DNA of 64,000 nucleotides from Channallabes apus (Eukaryota; Chordata; Actinopteri; Siluriformes; Clariidae): positions 9,567,203-9,631,202 of the forward strand of contig CM060131.1 of the NCBI GenBank assembly GCA_030522415.1, given 5' to 3'. A program made the position numbers and the translations under genes. The notes beneath the pieces are model-generated. The model made no database searches. It was not told the origin of the DNA and saw nothing but the letters and a program-made list of their open reading frames with translations. Shown here in pieces: positions 36,426 to 63,777 of this stretch (its first letter is position 1; every line of letters begins with the position of its first letter).

Positions 36426-36837
36426 ATGTATACTAACATTCTACATATAAAATATTACTGTTGGGCTAACATTACATGATTTGTGCTTTTAATTTGAACG
36501 TTGTATGCTATTTCATTCACTTACTCACTCATGGTCAATACCACTTATAAACTTTACTTCTTTCAGCAAATAGAAAACAATGATTTAACCAGATCCAATA
36601 TTTTGGGCTTGATGCACACTCAAAGTACACACTGTATAACCTTTTTTTTTTTTTTACCTAACTTTCTTCCTTGCTACACTGGCCCTGATACAGTAAATAA
36701 TTTTGGTGCCTACTGTAAGTTATTTGATACACCTGTGTGTGCAAAATGATACAACTGAGAATCAGAGTTTGTATTTGTGAAAGTAAGTTTCTGCCATTTG
36801 AGTACAGGATTATGTTGTTATAAGTTAAAAAAAAATC

Positions 36838-36946
36838 CGAAGCACATGGGAAAACATGCAGAGTGCAAGCTTAAAGAGCGTAGGGAAGATTTGAATTTCA
36901 AACCCAGGAGCACCAGGAGACAGTGCTAACCACTAAGCCACCATGC
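36838..36946 (-). repeat. SINE head remnant
   Basis: Contains AAACATGCAGAGTGCAAGC and ACAGTGCTAACCACTAAGCC, complementary to the tRNA-like head of the frequent SINE. Confidence 0.65.
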
Positions 36947-37629
36947 TGAATTCAGCGTTCCATGGAACATTATTTTTCCCCTTATTTATTCGCCAGTGGT
37001 GGGGAAACTGTGATAAATCTGTACAGTTGAAACTGTGGCCTATTAGTATTTCGAGATTCCTGTTCCAAAAGAAATGGCACAATGTTCTGTTGGTGATGGT
37101 GCATGCCAGTCAAAGTGTTCAAGTACTCCATTTTATTTGTCAAACAAGTCACACATAGATTTGTCCCTGTTATTATTTGACCCCACTCCTAAAAAGGGCA
37201 GGTCTCACTGTTTTGGTTTTGGATTTTCTAGTCATGGCTACATCATTCCCCATGACCAATAGGAGTGGCCATAAAATGCTCAGAAATGTTAGCTCTGATC
37301 TTAGCCTGTGTGTACTAGATGAGTGTATGGATGTGCCTATAGCCCTATTCGCACAGGATTAGTATTATTTGGTGACATCTAGTCATTTGTGATAAATGCA
37401 GAGTTTGTCAGTGATCTTAATCTCATGTGAATCGCCCATGTCTGTAATTCATAATTCAAATGACCTACCATAACAAACACTGAGGTCTTGTGATAATATT
37501 AGTTCAGTATGAATCAGTATGTGATTTGGGCAGGATTTGGTGGGGTCATATATCATTTGTATTTATTTATTTATTAATTTATTTATCCCGGGAAATAAGT
37601 ATAATTAAAAACGAATAATAACCCCACCA

Positions 37630-37788
37630 AATCACAGACATGCTGTGTAAAAGAGCTCGGCCAATCAGCTCCCTCTAGGCCCCGGGCTGCGAGAGGCTAC
37701 AGAATCACCCAGGAATCGAATTCCGAAGCAATCTCTTGATGATACTGTAGGGTGAGCGCTTTACAACTGCACCACTCGGGGGCCCGTA
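37630..37788 (-). repeat. Second type of tRNA-derived SINE
   Basis: On the minus strand it starts GGGCCCCCGAGTGGTGCAGT, with TAAAGCGCTCACCCTACAGT and an imperfect B box GAATTCGATTCCTGG, then TAGCCTCTCGCAGCCCGGGG. It differs from the frequent SINE in both head and body. Confidence 0.6.
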
Positions 37789-37964
37789 TATAATTTTTTT
37801 AAAGGTTTTAGTTTCCCGTACCCCTTTTTATTCACCTTCCATAAAGAATGGAAGTTGAGTTGGAGTGCTTGGAAAGTATTTTGTGTGCTGGGTCATATCG
37901 CTATACACCAAACAGCGATACAATGTGCATAAAGAGAAAGCCAGAGGAAGAGAAATAAGAAGAG

Positions 37965-38800
37965 CTAAAGCAAAAAAAAAAATATATATATATATATATA
38001 TCAGCCCTTTTTCAGGACTGTGTATTTCAACAATAATGTTGTAAAAATCCAAATAACTTTACAGATCTTCATTGTAAAGGTTTTAAACAATGTTTTCCAT
38101 GCATGTTCAATTAACCATAATCAATTAATTAACATGCACCTGTGGAATGGTCGTTAAGACTGTAACAGCTTACAGAAAGTAGGCATTTAAGGTCACAGTT
38201 CTAAAAACGCAGGACACTGCCGACTGTGAAAATCACCCAAAGAAAGAAGCCCAGGGTTCCTGCTCATCTGCGTGAACGTGCATTAGGCATGCTGCAGGGA
38301 GGCATGAGGAATGCTGATGTGGCTAGGGCAATAAATCGCCATGTCCGCACTGTGAGACGCCTAAGACAGCGCTACAGGGAGACAGGAAGGACAGCTGATC
38401 ATCCTCGCAGTGGAAGACCACGTGTAACAACACCTGCACAGGATGGGTACTTCCGAATATCACACCTGCGTGACAGGTACAGGATGGCCACAACAACTGC
38501 CCGAGTCACACCAGGAACACACAATCCCTCCATCTCACAGCAAGAACTGACAAATCTGGTCCAGTCCATGAGGAGGAGATGCACTGCAGTACTTCAAGCA
38601 GCTGGTGGCCACCAGATACTGACTGGTACTGACTGATTTTGAGCCTCCCTTCATTCAGGGACACATTGTGAAACATTTTTAGTTTATGTCTTATGGTGTC
38701 GACTCTTTTAGTGTTCATACAAATATTTACACATTAAGTTTACTGAAAATAAAAACAGTTGAAAGTCAGAGGACGTTTCTTTTTTTGCTGAGTATATATA
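37965..38800 (+). mobile_element. Tc1-like element with internal deletion
   Basis: The right end has AGAGGACGTTTCTTTTTTTG and TGCTGAGTA. The left end (CCCTTTTTCAGGACTGTGTA) is decayed and interrupted by (AT)n at 37979-38000. The single 136-codon frame at 38226-38636 fuses a paired-like DNA-binding N-terminus (RVPAHLRERALGMLQGGMRN; HVRTVRRLRQRYRETGRT) to a C-terminal piece (NLVQSMRRRCTAVLQAAGGH). All three catalytic acidic residues are gone. It is a non-autonomous derivative. Confidence 0.8.
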
Positions 38801-39925
38801 TGGAGATGGATGACATGTTTAGTAGCATGCAGTAAGGAGCACTCTTCCGTTTATATCATACAGCTAGAGCCCTATGCAAAGCCTTGACATCATATCCAGG
38901 AGATAAATCAGTAAACTTGTGTAAAATCGCATGGGAATGGGAATGTGCCACATGAAATTCAGATGTGGGGGTAATTTCTAAATCACACAAAGTCCCCAGA
39001 TAATACTAATCCTATGTGAATGGGGCTTATGCCAGCTTTTTCGTCTATGCTCTGGCCTCAGCAATAGGCACTAATCATGATTAACCAAATTAAGAGACTT
39101 TACATTTTTTACACTATGCATGTTGTGTATGCACTATAGCTTTAATTACCTATCTTGAGCTACATAGCCTGTCTGCTTTTTCAGTCCTGACATTTGTTTG
39201 TATGGAAAAATAAAAACTGCTGAGGAAGCTGTCTGAGACCTTTCCCTCACATGAACTGAGCTCTATGCATCATTATGCTATAAAGAGCCATATCAACCAA
39301 TTACCATTGCATTAGCATTAACAGTACAGGAAGAGAGCTACTTATCAATCTTAGACTTCCACAAGCCAGGTTTGTGCTCAAAGTAATTGACTTTGGCTCA
39401 AATGCAATTGGGGGGAAAAAATCTATATCAGCACCAATCTTCTGCCTTGTTAGTCTAAACATTCTTAGTATTATGCAGCATACCAGTCTATGTAATTGTT
39501 CATGATTCTTCAGCAAATTTCTATTATTTTTAAGAATAAGTTTAAGTTAATGCTGGCTAAAACAATTAGGATATCACCAAGAAATCAAAGATATATATTT
39601 TTTAAAGTATTATATTATGCAATAACACTAGTGTGTGCTGTTATAGAAAAAAAATTGAAAAGACGGTCAGCTTTTTCTTGGCTGAAATGCGTCATAATGA
39701 GACTTTGAAATAAAAACTGTGCTCTATCAAATACGTATGTAGACGCTACGGGGAGCCATATGTAAGCTGTGACGTGATTAGATCTGAAAAAGGTTTTAAC
39801 ACTTAACTGTAAAGTGCACAGCCTTCACATTATACAGATAGTCTTAATTCTACATCTAAAAGTGCTAAATACTATATGCCTTTGCAGGGAGATTAATTTT
39901 CTTTTTTCTGTATAAGGTTGTAGGA
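38801..39925. other. Intergenic DNA with nothing recognised
   Basis: No gene, RNA or repeat family is recognised. Confidence 0.4.
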
Positions 39926-40425
39926 AACCTGAAATGTTTCTCAGGAGAATTCGGGCACAAGGCATGGTACACCCTGGACATGCACTCGTTGTCTATACGG
40001 CTTCATCCTGTATACAGGGTCACATGGGGCCTGCAGAATATATAGGGAGGCGAGGTACACCCTGGGCAGCCAAACCATTGCAGGGTACACATACACATAC
40101 TATGGGAAATTTTGGAATTCTTGTTAGCCTAATCTGCATGTCTTTGGATTGTGGGAGGAAACCTGAAGGAAACCCACCCAGCACAGGGAGAACATACAAA
40201 CTCATGCAAAGCATACGTTTTTATTTTTTATTTTACATTTTTAAGGTCACTGGCGGTCGTATAAGCATTTCACTGCGTTTCGTACTGTGTATGACTGTGT
40301 ATGTGACAAATAAAATTTGAATTTGAAACTCTATACACACAGATCCTGAGGCAGAAATCAAACCTGGAACCTGGAGGAGCAAGGTGCAATGCTAACCACC
40401 AAGCCACCGTGTCTTCATTTACCAT
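39926..40425 (-). repeat. SINE copy split by a nested insertion
   Basis: The 3' part is at 39926-40216 (TTCGGGCACAAGGCATGGTA ... GGGAGAACATACAAACTC) and the 5' head at 40331-40425 (ATGCTAACCACCAAGCCACC). The two are separated by about 114 bases of a LINE-type 3' end. The middle of the 3' part also has a local disturbance at 39985-40060. Confidence 0.75.
40217..40330 (+). mobile_element. LINE-type 3' end nested in a SINE
   Basis: The insert contains GGTCACTGGCGGTCGTATAA, TTTCACTGCG and GTGACAAATAAAATTTGAAT, the same 3' module as at 18417-18612. AAACTC lies on both sides (about 40196 and 40327) and may be the target-site duplication. Confidence 0.65.
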
Positions 40426-40529
40426 ATAGAGCAGTCATTGTTTGTACCAATACAGACAAGGGCAGGTATTATATTTGTGGAAGCTACTTTCTGTCATTAA
40501 GAAGAAATTAAGCTATTTCTCAACATCAC

Positions 40530-40990
40530 TCTCCTCCTCTTCTTTGTCTTTCGGCTGTTCCCTTTCAGGGGTCGCCACAGTGAACCGTCTGCCTCCATCT
40601 AACCCTATCCTCTGCATGCTCTTCTCTCACACCAACTAACTTCATGTCCTCTCTCATTGCATCCATAAATCTCCTCTTTGGTCTTCCTCTAGACCTCCTG
40701 CCTGGCAGTTCCAACATCAGCATCCTTCTACCGATATGCTCAATCTCTCCTCTAAACATGTCCAAACCACCTCAATCTGGCCTTTCTGACTTTATCCCCA
40801 AAACATCTAACATGGGTTGTCCCTCTGATTAACTCATTCTTGATCCTATCCATCCTTGTAACTACCAAAGAGAATCTAAACATCTTCAGCTCTGCTACCT
40901 CCAACTCTGCCTCCTGTCTTTTCTTCAGTGCCACTGTCTCTAAGCCATAGAGCATCGCTGGTCTCACCACTGTCCTGTACACCTTTCATT
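40530..40990 (-). mobile_element. 5'-truncated RTE-like LINE stub
   Basis: The minus strand encodes the C-terminal part of the LINE seen at 2583-5407: YRTVVRPAMLYGLETVALKK in one frame (40982-40752) and GRRSRGRPKRRFMDAMREDM in another (40765-40565), so one frameshift lies at about 40755-40765. It ends CGACCCCTGAAAGGGAACAG with a purine tail. The 5' truncation is at about 40990. Confidence 0.9.
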
Positions 40991-42110
40991 TCATTTCATC
41001 CTTTCATGTTATTTCTCAACATTATGTTTCATATTTTAAAAAACATCTCAAAGCAATGATTTCATATTATTTCAGTCATCAATGTAAAGGTGTGAAATCG
41101 TATCCAGAAAGGGACAGTGTGGGTTCAGGCTTTCATTCCAAACATGCACCCTTTGGTTAATATGTATTTGTCCAGTGAGACATTCTTCTTATATTTTCAC
41201 CTCTGTATGCCACCACAATAAATTGGAAATGAAACAATCAGGATGTGACTGCAGACGTTCAGCTTTAATTAATGGGGTTTATCAAAAATATTGCATAAGA
41301 ATTACAGAAATTTACAGGCAAAGTCCATCTATTTTCACAGGCTTAAAAATAATTGGACTAATCAATTCGAAATATTAGGATTATTTACAAATGCAAAAAC
41401 ATTGCAATCAATAACTGCCTGAAGTCATAAACCCAGGATAATCTCCTTCCGTCCTAGTGTTCCTAAGCTACAGATCCACCATGATCCTCATCAAGATTAA
41501 GCACTTAATGGAAATGAATGATAATGACGAATAACCATTAAAGATTCTCTTATCACAGTATACTGTCATCGCTATACTGTATATCAACCAACTGACCAAT
41601 GGTGATTGGACAAAACCAGAGGGAGGGCAACATCTGTCCTCCTGGTGTATGCACTTCCAACCTCCCTTAATTAAAAATCAGCAGACAGAATTATACTTGG
41701 TCTATTTTTACCACTTCATGCTTTCCTCTATGATGCAATTTGAAGTTTTGATTAGGAAAATCTATGAAGTCTGTTTTAAATCTGAGACTGTAAGCTGTCT
41801 GACATCCCTGTCTCTTATCTATGTGAAAAGGCTGATTAGCATGAGAGCTATGACAGTGATCACATCAGGATTTTACAGAAGTCTGCTGTCACACGCACTA
41901 GCACTTTTCCTTGAGAGATTAACTGCAAAAAAAAAAAAAAAAACTTGGCAGACATTCGCTGTCTATTTTCTGTTTCTTTTAAGCTTATCTCAAAATCCAG
42001 ACTCATCTTTCTTTCGAAGTAGCTTAAAGAAACTTTTATGTAGTTCCTATACTGTGTCAGAGTGAAAACCCATTAGGTGCAGTCCATTCTGAAGTCATAA
42101 TGATGTGCTG
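40991..42110. other. Intergenic DNA with an unassigned frame
   Basis: A 138-codon plus-strand frame at 41649-42065 shows no family resemblance and ends with a poly-A encoded lysine run. I do not call it a gene. Confidence 0.35.
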
Positions 42111-42400
42111 TCCGTCTTCTGAACGTTGGCTACAAAATACCAAGAAAAAAAAAGTCAATGCTGGCCACAAACCAAAAGCACCAGAATACCAATTGCATCA
42201 CAGAATATAAGGCCTAGCGGGGAAAAAGACCAAGGCCGTTGACCTAAGTCTCCAAAGCTCCCCAAATCTCAATCAATCAAGCACCCATGGGATGCACCAG
42301 ACAAACAAGTCTGATCCATGTAGGCACCACCCCGCACCCCACGGCACGCAAAGAGTCTGTCCCTATGGACCACAGCGCACCCTTAGAGGTTCTGTGAAGT
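42111..42400 (+). mobile_element. Decayed Tc1/mariner-derived fragment
   Basis: CAATGCTGGCCACAAACCAAAAG with CACCAGAATACCA and a later CCAGACAAACAAGTCTGATC parallel the element at 57600-58075. It is highly decayed. Confidence 0.5.
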
Positions 42401-43059
42401 TAAAGTCAAGGGGCATTGCTTAAGCACCCCACAGCAAAAGCTGTTTGGTGCTGGGGTTTGAATTTCCCATTTTTTATCAGTAACACATAACCTTAAACAA
42501 CTTAGTTGGTTGTAATTGAGTTCTGCCAGCTGAAGAACATATGAGTAAGTCATCAAGGAGAAGCACCCAATCTTTGTTCTGCTGGAACTTTTTCACTCCC
42601 ATTTATCAGTATATTAAGACTTTTTTGTTTTGTGTGCAGCATAATCTGTCATGGGCTTGTGTTCCATTTCTGAGTCTTGTTTTTCCTTAGGTTCATTTTT
42701 CTTCCTTGCTCCCGAGTCTTGTCAGTGATGCCATGATTTCTAACAAGAAAATTCTAGCAGGCAGAAAGAGAAAAAAACAAAAAAGAATTATATGCTGGCA
42801 TTTATTGATTAACAATGCAGATTTTTTTTCTCCCATAATGCACCAACCAGCAATTAGAGAAAAAGTGACATGACAGTTAATTAATATTAAGCATCTTCTC
42901 TGTTTTTTTTTTTTTTGTAAAGTCAAAATTGACCATAGTGCTACTGCCTTGGTTTCCTTGTGCTTATGGGACGGAAGCTTGTAAATAAATAGATTAGGTC
43001 TCAATAATTGTTTCATGTCCTGAGTAGAGTGTATTCATTGAGATGGCTTTTCTGTTTGA

Positions 43060-43740
43060 TATATCATATTATCTCATATCATATCATTTTAAATTACGGT
43101 TAGTTTCAGCTATAATCTGATTGGATGAGAGCCATTCCACAAGTGGTGATAATACACCACAACAGCACAGGGATATTTACAGGGACTATATAGGATGTAT
43201 CACTACGCATCACAGGTATTCCATAATTATTAATTATACTATATTATATTCTAATTTCCAATCACCAGCAAGGGTGAAGGTTGGATGGTATGGTCCATAG
43301 TAATTAAAGGCAGGGAAGCACTTTCAGCAAGAGAACACATCTGCTAACATTAAACAACACATTGTCTCCTACAGTAAGTTATACCAAATTGCCTCTGATT
43401 TGTCTGTGTTGTTTTGATCAGGTAAGGAGAGGACAAAAGCTAACTAGCTTCTGCCAAAAGGCTGAATCCCAAATCCCTCTAACCCTTGATCAAGGGCCCA
43501 ACTTAGTGTGTGGAACAAGATATTGTACACCCTAGTACCCTAGAACATGAACGTTACTGATATCCTAAAGTTGAATAAGTGAAAATAAGTAAATCTTGTT
43601 AGCCCCAGCCACACGTGTTCAAATAAGTGAAAAGGAAGTTGCATTGTGCAGTTGTTGCTAATTGAGGAAAATAGCCAGTTAAATAAACGGAACATAATCT
43701 GTTGATAATAAATGGTATTTGTCGAACTGTTTTATTAAAG
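43060..43740 (+). repeat. Member of an unnamed dispersed family (copy B)
   Basis: GATTGGATGAGAGCCATTCC, CAAGTGGTGATAATACACCA, ACCAGCAAGGGTGAAGGTTG and CCCTTGATCAAGGGCCCAAC align by eye with 49185-49720 in the same order and orientation. The family has no recognisable coding capacity. Confidence 0.5.
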
Positions 43741-43870
43741 CAATAACACAATTGAGGTCGTGCTGTTGTGCTGAACATCAGCACAGCTGTTATATTTATG
43801 TCACTGGACCTGTGCCCTTGTGCTTACGACCACATTAAAGATGTGCTGATATTCAGCACAACAGCACTCC
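43735..43870. repeat. Hairpin-forming inverted repeat
   Basis: Bases near 43739-43785 (GCAATAACACAATT ... GTGCTGTTGTGCTGAACATC) are complemented by 43840-43886 (GTGCTGATATTCAGCACAAC ... TGATTATTGCTC) with a loop of about 60 bases. This is the form of a palindromic miniature transposon. Confidence 0.75.
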
Positions 43871-44337
43871 TTCTCGTGTGATTATTGCTCAGTCATATTA
43901 TAAATACTATTACGAAATCATACATTTTGGCATCTCTTCCTCATAAGTAATTTTTATCTAGCTTCTCATTAAATTTTTTGTAGTTTAGTGATTTCACCAT
44001 GTTTGTCAATCTGTAAATTAGAAAAAAACAAGACTTATAAAGAATTAATACACGCACACTTGGAAAAATAAAAACTCAAACCAAACATTTTAGAAAAAGG
44101 GCAAATTTATTTAAAGCACTTAACCCCTACATAGAAAAATATGATTGATTTAAGTCAATAATAAATAGAGTACCTCTCACAGGCCCCACTGACATGTACA
44201 GTAGTAGTACAATCAATATCCAGTTTCACAATACAGCAAAGGCACAGGCATGTACTGCAGATGTGTACTGCAGTGTTTGCAGTAGTGGAGGGCGAATGAT
44301 GTGAGATACTTTACGTAGATGAAGTGTGATGAATCAG

Positions 44338-44641
44338 TCATGTATATATGGAAGCAAAATAATCTCATTAATAATTCACACAAAAGACACGATGCATATA
44401 TGCGTATCCCAATTCACATGCGTGAAACCCAATTCATGTGCACGAAAAAAAAAATCTATTCACAAAAATATATATATATTCACACAAATATTTATTTTGT
44501 GCATGCGAGTTTTTTTTTTTTTTCGCGAATATATTTTTCGTCACGTGAATTGGGATTCACGCATGTGAATTGGGATACACATGTGTGCATCGTGTCTTTT
44601 GTAGTAATTATTAATGAGACTATTTTGCTTTCATATGTAAC
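44338..44641. mobile_element. Long palindromic element (foldback/MITE-like)
   Basis: The arm at about 44346-44458 (AGCAAAATAATCTCATTAAT ... CCCAATTCACATGCGTGAA) is complemented by about 44523-44635 at roughly 85-90% identity by eye. Both arms also carry the internal direct repeat CCCAATTCA-C-TG twice. The loop is about 65 bases of A+T. No coding capacity. No clear target duplication. Confidence 0.85.
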
Positions 44642-44644
44642 GCA

Positions 44645-45590
44645 TACATTTTCTCCGACCAATCAGCTAGTGTCACTTTTTACAGGGTTTTCCGCAATCA
44701 GTTTTGTGCATAATCTTTTATGTAACTGCATTACAGTTTGACATATACAGTAGTTTTCCAGGATTTTACCAATGACCAGCAGTACAATTGTCTTAAACAA
44801 GTGAGTGGTCCTTTGATGGTCCCTGGTGTGGATCACTTAAAGCATTTGATAAATATATTGTCATTTAAACATTTTACTAGATGTATAGTGGTCAAAGTGA
44901 GTTTTTGGGATAAAAGCTGATGAGATGCTACAGTGCTGGATATGGAATATGCATGCCAAAAACATGTGATAGTTAAGTGACAGTTCTAAATGCAGCAATA
45001 ACACACATGTCCAAACAACCTGTCATGCCTACTGAAAAGCAAATAAACCATATCCTCACTAGACAAGTTAAGTATCTCCATCAAGCATTTGCTTACTCTC
45101 TCAGTCACCTAAGGTACTCTGTTTGTAGAATTGAAAAAAATAAATGTGACTTATTTTTCCGTTCTTATAATATAACCAAAACAAATTTTAGAATTCAACA
45201 CGTATAGTTCATTGGCCATATCATTTAAAAAGAAAAAAAAAAGCATAAATATCTTAAATATTTAGGGATTCATAAGGCTTTGTCTCTTCCTCAGGTTGCT
45301 GCCCTTTCCAAAATAAAGGAGGCTTTAAAAAGTTCATGTTTTTTCTCCAACTTGGCTGAACTCCCCAAATAAGCTGTTTATATTTAGTCAAATGAAAGCC
45401 CTGATTGTCAAAAAAACCTTTATCAAGATCTCTTATGCCAGACCTTTAAGAACAAACATACAGTAGACTTCAGTTAATACTGCCAACCAGCGGTCGGTTA
45501 GGTATTAGCCATCTTGTTTTGGGTTTCACTCTGTCTGATTTTTGACATAGCTTGGAATAGTACTGACATCGCTTTTTTGAGTCTTGAATG
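44645..45590. other. Intergenic DNA downstream of large2
   Basis: No gene is supported. Part of it may be the 3' UTR of large2 on the minus strand, but no convincing polyadenylation signal was found near the stop codon. Confidence 0.35.
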
Positions 45591-45806
45591 TGACAAGTAT
45601 ATTCAAAAACAAGGTTTAAAGCTCCACTCAGTCTGATCTGCGTCGAGCAGATTTTAATAGAAATGCAGACATGTGAAAGGACAGTTTAGTACCTTGATGC
45701 ACACTGGACATATCAACATGTCTGAGAGCAGCATGTGGCCACAAGGCCTCCAGGAACAGATTAGACGTGTCCCCCAATGTGCATGGACATACATGAAGGG
45801 CTGAAA

Positions 45807-60335
<14,529 letters not shown>

Positions 60336-63300
60336 CTGCTATCACATGACCAGATTTCAGGTTTAAAGACTTTCTTAAAGACTTTCTGTTTAGTAATGTT
60401 AAATTAGGATACTGATGATGGATCATTGCTTAGAAAAAAAAACTATTTAGTCCTATTTGATAGCTACGTAGCTTTATCATATATATATATATAGTTCTAA
60501 CAAACAGCACATGGTTGTAAAATCCTCTATTGTACTGCATGCCTTCAACTAAATTACAAGAAGAATATGGGTGAACCTGTCAAAGTGAGAAAACTGGGGT
60601 GGAATTCCAAGGACTGTAGTTGAGTAGGAGTTGTTGAATAATAGGAGGAAAAGATTCAGACATGGTTCTAATCCAAATCAAAACTAGCCTTTAATAGGTA
60701 GGAAAAAATCGCAACCTTGTTCCACAGAATAGAAAGAGCAACAAATAATGTTTGAAGGCTATGAATAGTGTTTGCTTATCAAAAGATCTTCCACAAAATG
60801 CTCTTGGTTAGGACTTGTTGAACAGTATGAATTTGAGAGGGAGGTAGTAGGTGAAGAAACTGTAACACTAGTGGAGAATGAAAGAGGTGGGAATTTATAC
60901 TGTAGGACATTAACTAGGTGCTTCAGGCTTCATGGTCTTTCTCACACAATTTCATAACATTTCACTTTTGACAAATTTCTCTCCACTGTGGAAATGGAGT
61001 GTATCCTGGTAACACTAGGCACACTGTGGGTGAACTCATGCCTGATAGGATGTGAATCTATTGATTCGCACTATACACACATTCAAACACCCATTCATCC
61101 AAGAGGCAAATTAAAGTAGCTAATCCAAATACCAGCATGTTTTTGGCATGGATGGCAGGAGGAAACCAGAGAACCCAAAAGGAACCCCAAATAAACAAAG
61201 AGTTTATTTATAGCCTGAGTTCAGGATTAAATCAAGGACCTATGAGGCTATGAGACAGCAATCATTTCCACTGGCACACATGCCATATCCAAACCTTCCA
61301 GTATAAAAAAAATTATAAATAAATTAAGAGTACTGAATTTCTAAACTATATGTTTACTTGACACAGAGTAACTTCAAGACAGATGACATTCTTTCTTGAT
61401 GTATTGATAAGCTGCAATTTGGTCATCCCTCTTATTTGCCAGAGAGGGAATGCCTTGTTATAGCTTCTATAACATAAAAGAACTGTTAGAACTGTATTAC
61501 AGTAAAAATTATATATCTGTCATTTACTCCTAAAACAGCATAAAATTGTGTTTTAATTCTTACGTGTTAAATAGATATTTACATAATTATATATTTACAT
61601 AATATCCCTATGATGAGAGGGAGTGCTGTTATACCAAATACCAGCATGGCTGGGGTGTCTTTGATACTAGCTTTTATACAACAGTTCCACAAGCACAATT
61701 TTTATTAACAGATTATGGTTTTTTTGTTATTTAATCAGTTTTGTTCTGCCAGCACATATCCAACCGCGCATGACAGAGTTGGCAAACAACTGTTGCTGTA
61801 ATTAACAGGAGTGAAAATCATTTTAAATTCTTACTGGTAATATGGTGCACGAAAGTTGAGGAGCCTAAACCATGGATGCAGTGGACACTCAGAGAAACTT
61901 ATGATATTTACTTTAGATTTCCTCTTATACTAAATAAGATTATCCATAGGTACAGGGGTTTGAATCCCACATGACGTAAAATGGAAGGCTAGTGCTCTAT
62001 GTACTGTAGGGAGAACAATCCCTTGTTCCACACACGGACACAAAGAGAACATGAAAAAGTAATGCCGTTGATCAGGGGTTAGAGATGGATTTGGGATTCA
62101 GCCATGTGTTAGAAGCTAGTTAGCTTAGTACTGTAGCTTGTGTGACTGTGAACAAAACAACACCAACTCGAATGACTTAGAAGCTAATTAATGAGGAGAC
62201 AAAGTGCTAAGATGACATAATATTATCACATGTGTTTTATTTCGCAAAGAGTTGTTTGTCTTTCTAGTTCTATGGACCGTATCCAGCACCGCTTTCACCA
62301 TCTGATAGGCTGCTGAGTCATGGTGTAGTTAAAGATTGTTAGAACATCTGTAATGCAAAGAGCTACATATTACTAAACATTCCACCAGTGCTGTTATACT
62401 CTATATTGGCACTCATTAAATGCCTATTATCTAATCAATTATGGTTGTATAATTAATACCAGCACATGCAAATTGATTTGTAAGGATAGTTTTGGACTTG
62501 CATATTTGTTCATATTTAATCATATTTCTCATATTAAATCACATTAGGCATTTTAAAATAGTTTTTTCTGGTTTTGAATGTAAAATATTTTATGAATGAT
62601 TTTAAAATATATTGGTTCAATGCTGGCACTTGGTAGCATTTTCTCTCACTCTCTCTATCTCATCGATGAAGTGCAGAGAGCCTGAGGTTCAGAGGGGAAA
62701 ATTCATCACCATTTTGATTCTAATAAAAGTTATATAAACAAGCTCTGGCTTTTCATCAGCAGGGTAATGCATCACCAGCGCACAGGCTCATCTGGATTGC
62801 TGGCCCATTAAGCAGACGAATCTGAACTGCACCTTATGCTAATGACTTTAATGAATTTAGCACTTATATCCAGATTAACAGTAGAACACTAAACGAACGC
62901 TTCTTTTCTTTTCCATCCATAAAGACAAGTCAGGCCTTCTTCCCATCGCTCAGGCATAATAGTCTTCATTTATCCACTTTCTAAACAATTATGACGCTGA
63001 CAACTTATTTATTTCTCTATGTTGGTTTGTTTGATGATCTCTTTTCTCTCCTGACTGCTTCCATTAATACCCAGTTCACAAAGGGAAGGATTTTCCTTTT
63101 TTGAATTTCTTAGTTTCTTTTTTTTTCCCCTGTGGAAATCTAAAAAGAGAAACTGGACTAATGTGCACAAGTTATTTTACACTATTTTTTTTCACAAACT
63201 ATTGGACAACACCTAGGACTTTTGTAGTACACATTTATATGGCATGCCACTTTAAGGTGCTTTTAGGAAGTTTTAAAAAATTAAGAATTCATGTAAATTC

Positions 63301-63775
63301 TGTAGTTGAGCATATTCAAATAATTTGCCTGCTATATGGGCTTCATGAATAAGAATGATGATTTCATATATTACAAGACAGGCAAAAAAAAAAAGGTTAA
63401 ATTTAATCAGCTGCTGTCTTAACTTTTGTGAGGAGGTGTACTTATGCTGTCCACTTCTTTTAAACCATGAATGAAATCCTTCATCCATTTTCATTAAACA
63501 TATTTTAGAGTCTCATTCCTTATTCATGATCAAACTTCAGCATTAATTTAATGTACATTTAGGACACTTTTCTAAAGCACTTTTTCTATCTTTTACAACA
63601 TCCTCAAAGTGTCATGAATATGCTGTTAGTATAAACAATTAACAAAGTAAACAATTACAGACACACAGAAAGCACAATCAACTCATAATGACAATTAATT
63701 CATGCTGTTGATGCCATGTAAAGACAAAATTGCATAAAATCTATTAATATCTTATATGTTGTGATTTATGCCTTT
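60336..63775. other. Intron or upstream region of large2
   Basis: No exon encoding a start codon plus a membrane anchor was found. It holds an old SINE-like remnant at about 61000-61270 (minus) and a copy of the unnamed family at 61610-62420. If the first coding exon lies beyond 64000, this is intron. Confidence 0.5.
61610..62420 (-). repeat. Member of an unnamed dispersed family (copy D)
   Basis: GAGGGAGTGCTGTTATACCA at one side and CCACCAGTGCTGTTATACTC at the other, with GATCAGGGGTTAGAGATGGA and GAAGCTAATTAATGAGGAGA between. It is in the opposite orientation to copies B and C. Confidence 0.45.
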
Positions 63776-63777
63776 CA

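Noticed and set aside
41649..42065. 138-codon plus-strand frame
   Set aside because: No recognisable family, no splice or promoter context, and a poly-A tract creates its lysine run.
63273..63494. Minus-strand frame with a hydrophobic stretch, considered as the missing first exon of large2 (membrane anchor)
   Set aside because: It does not resemble the N-terminus of LARGE proteins, has no convincing donor in the required phase, and has a long charged leader before the hydrophobic part.
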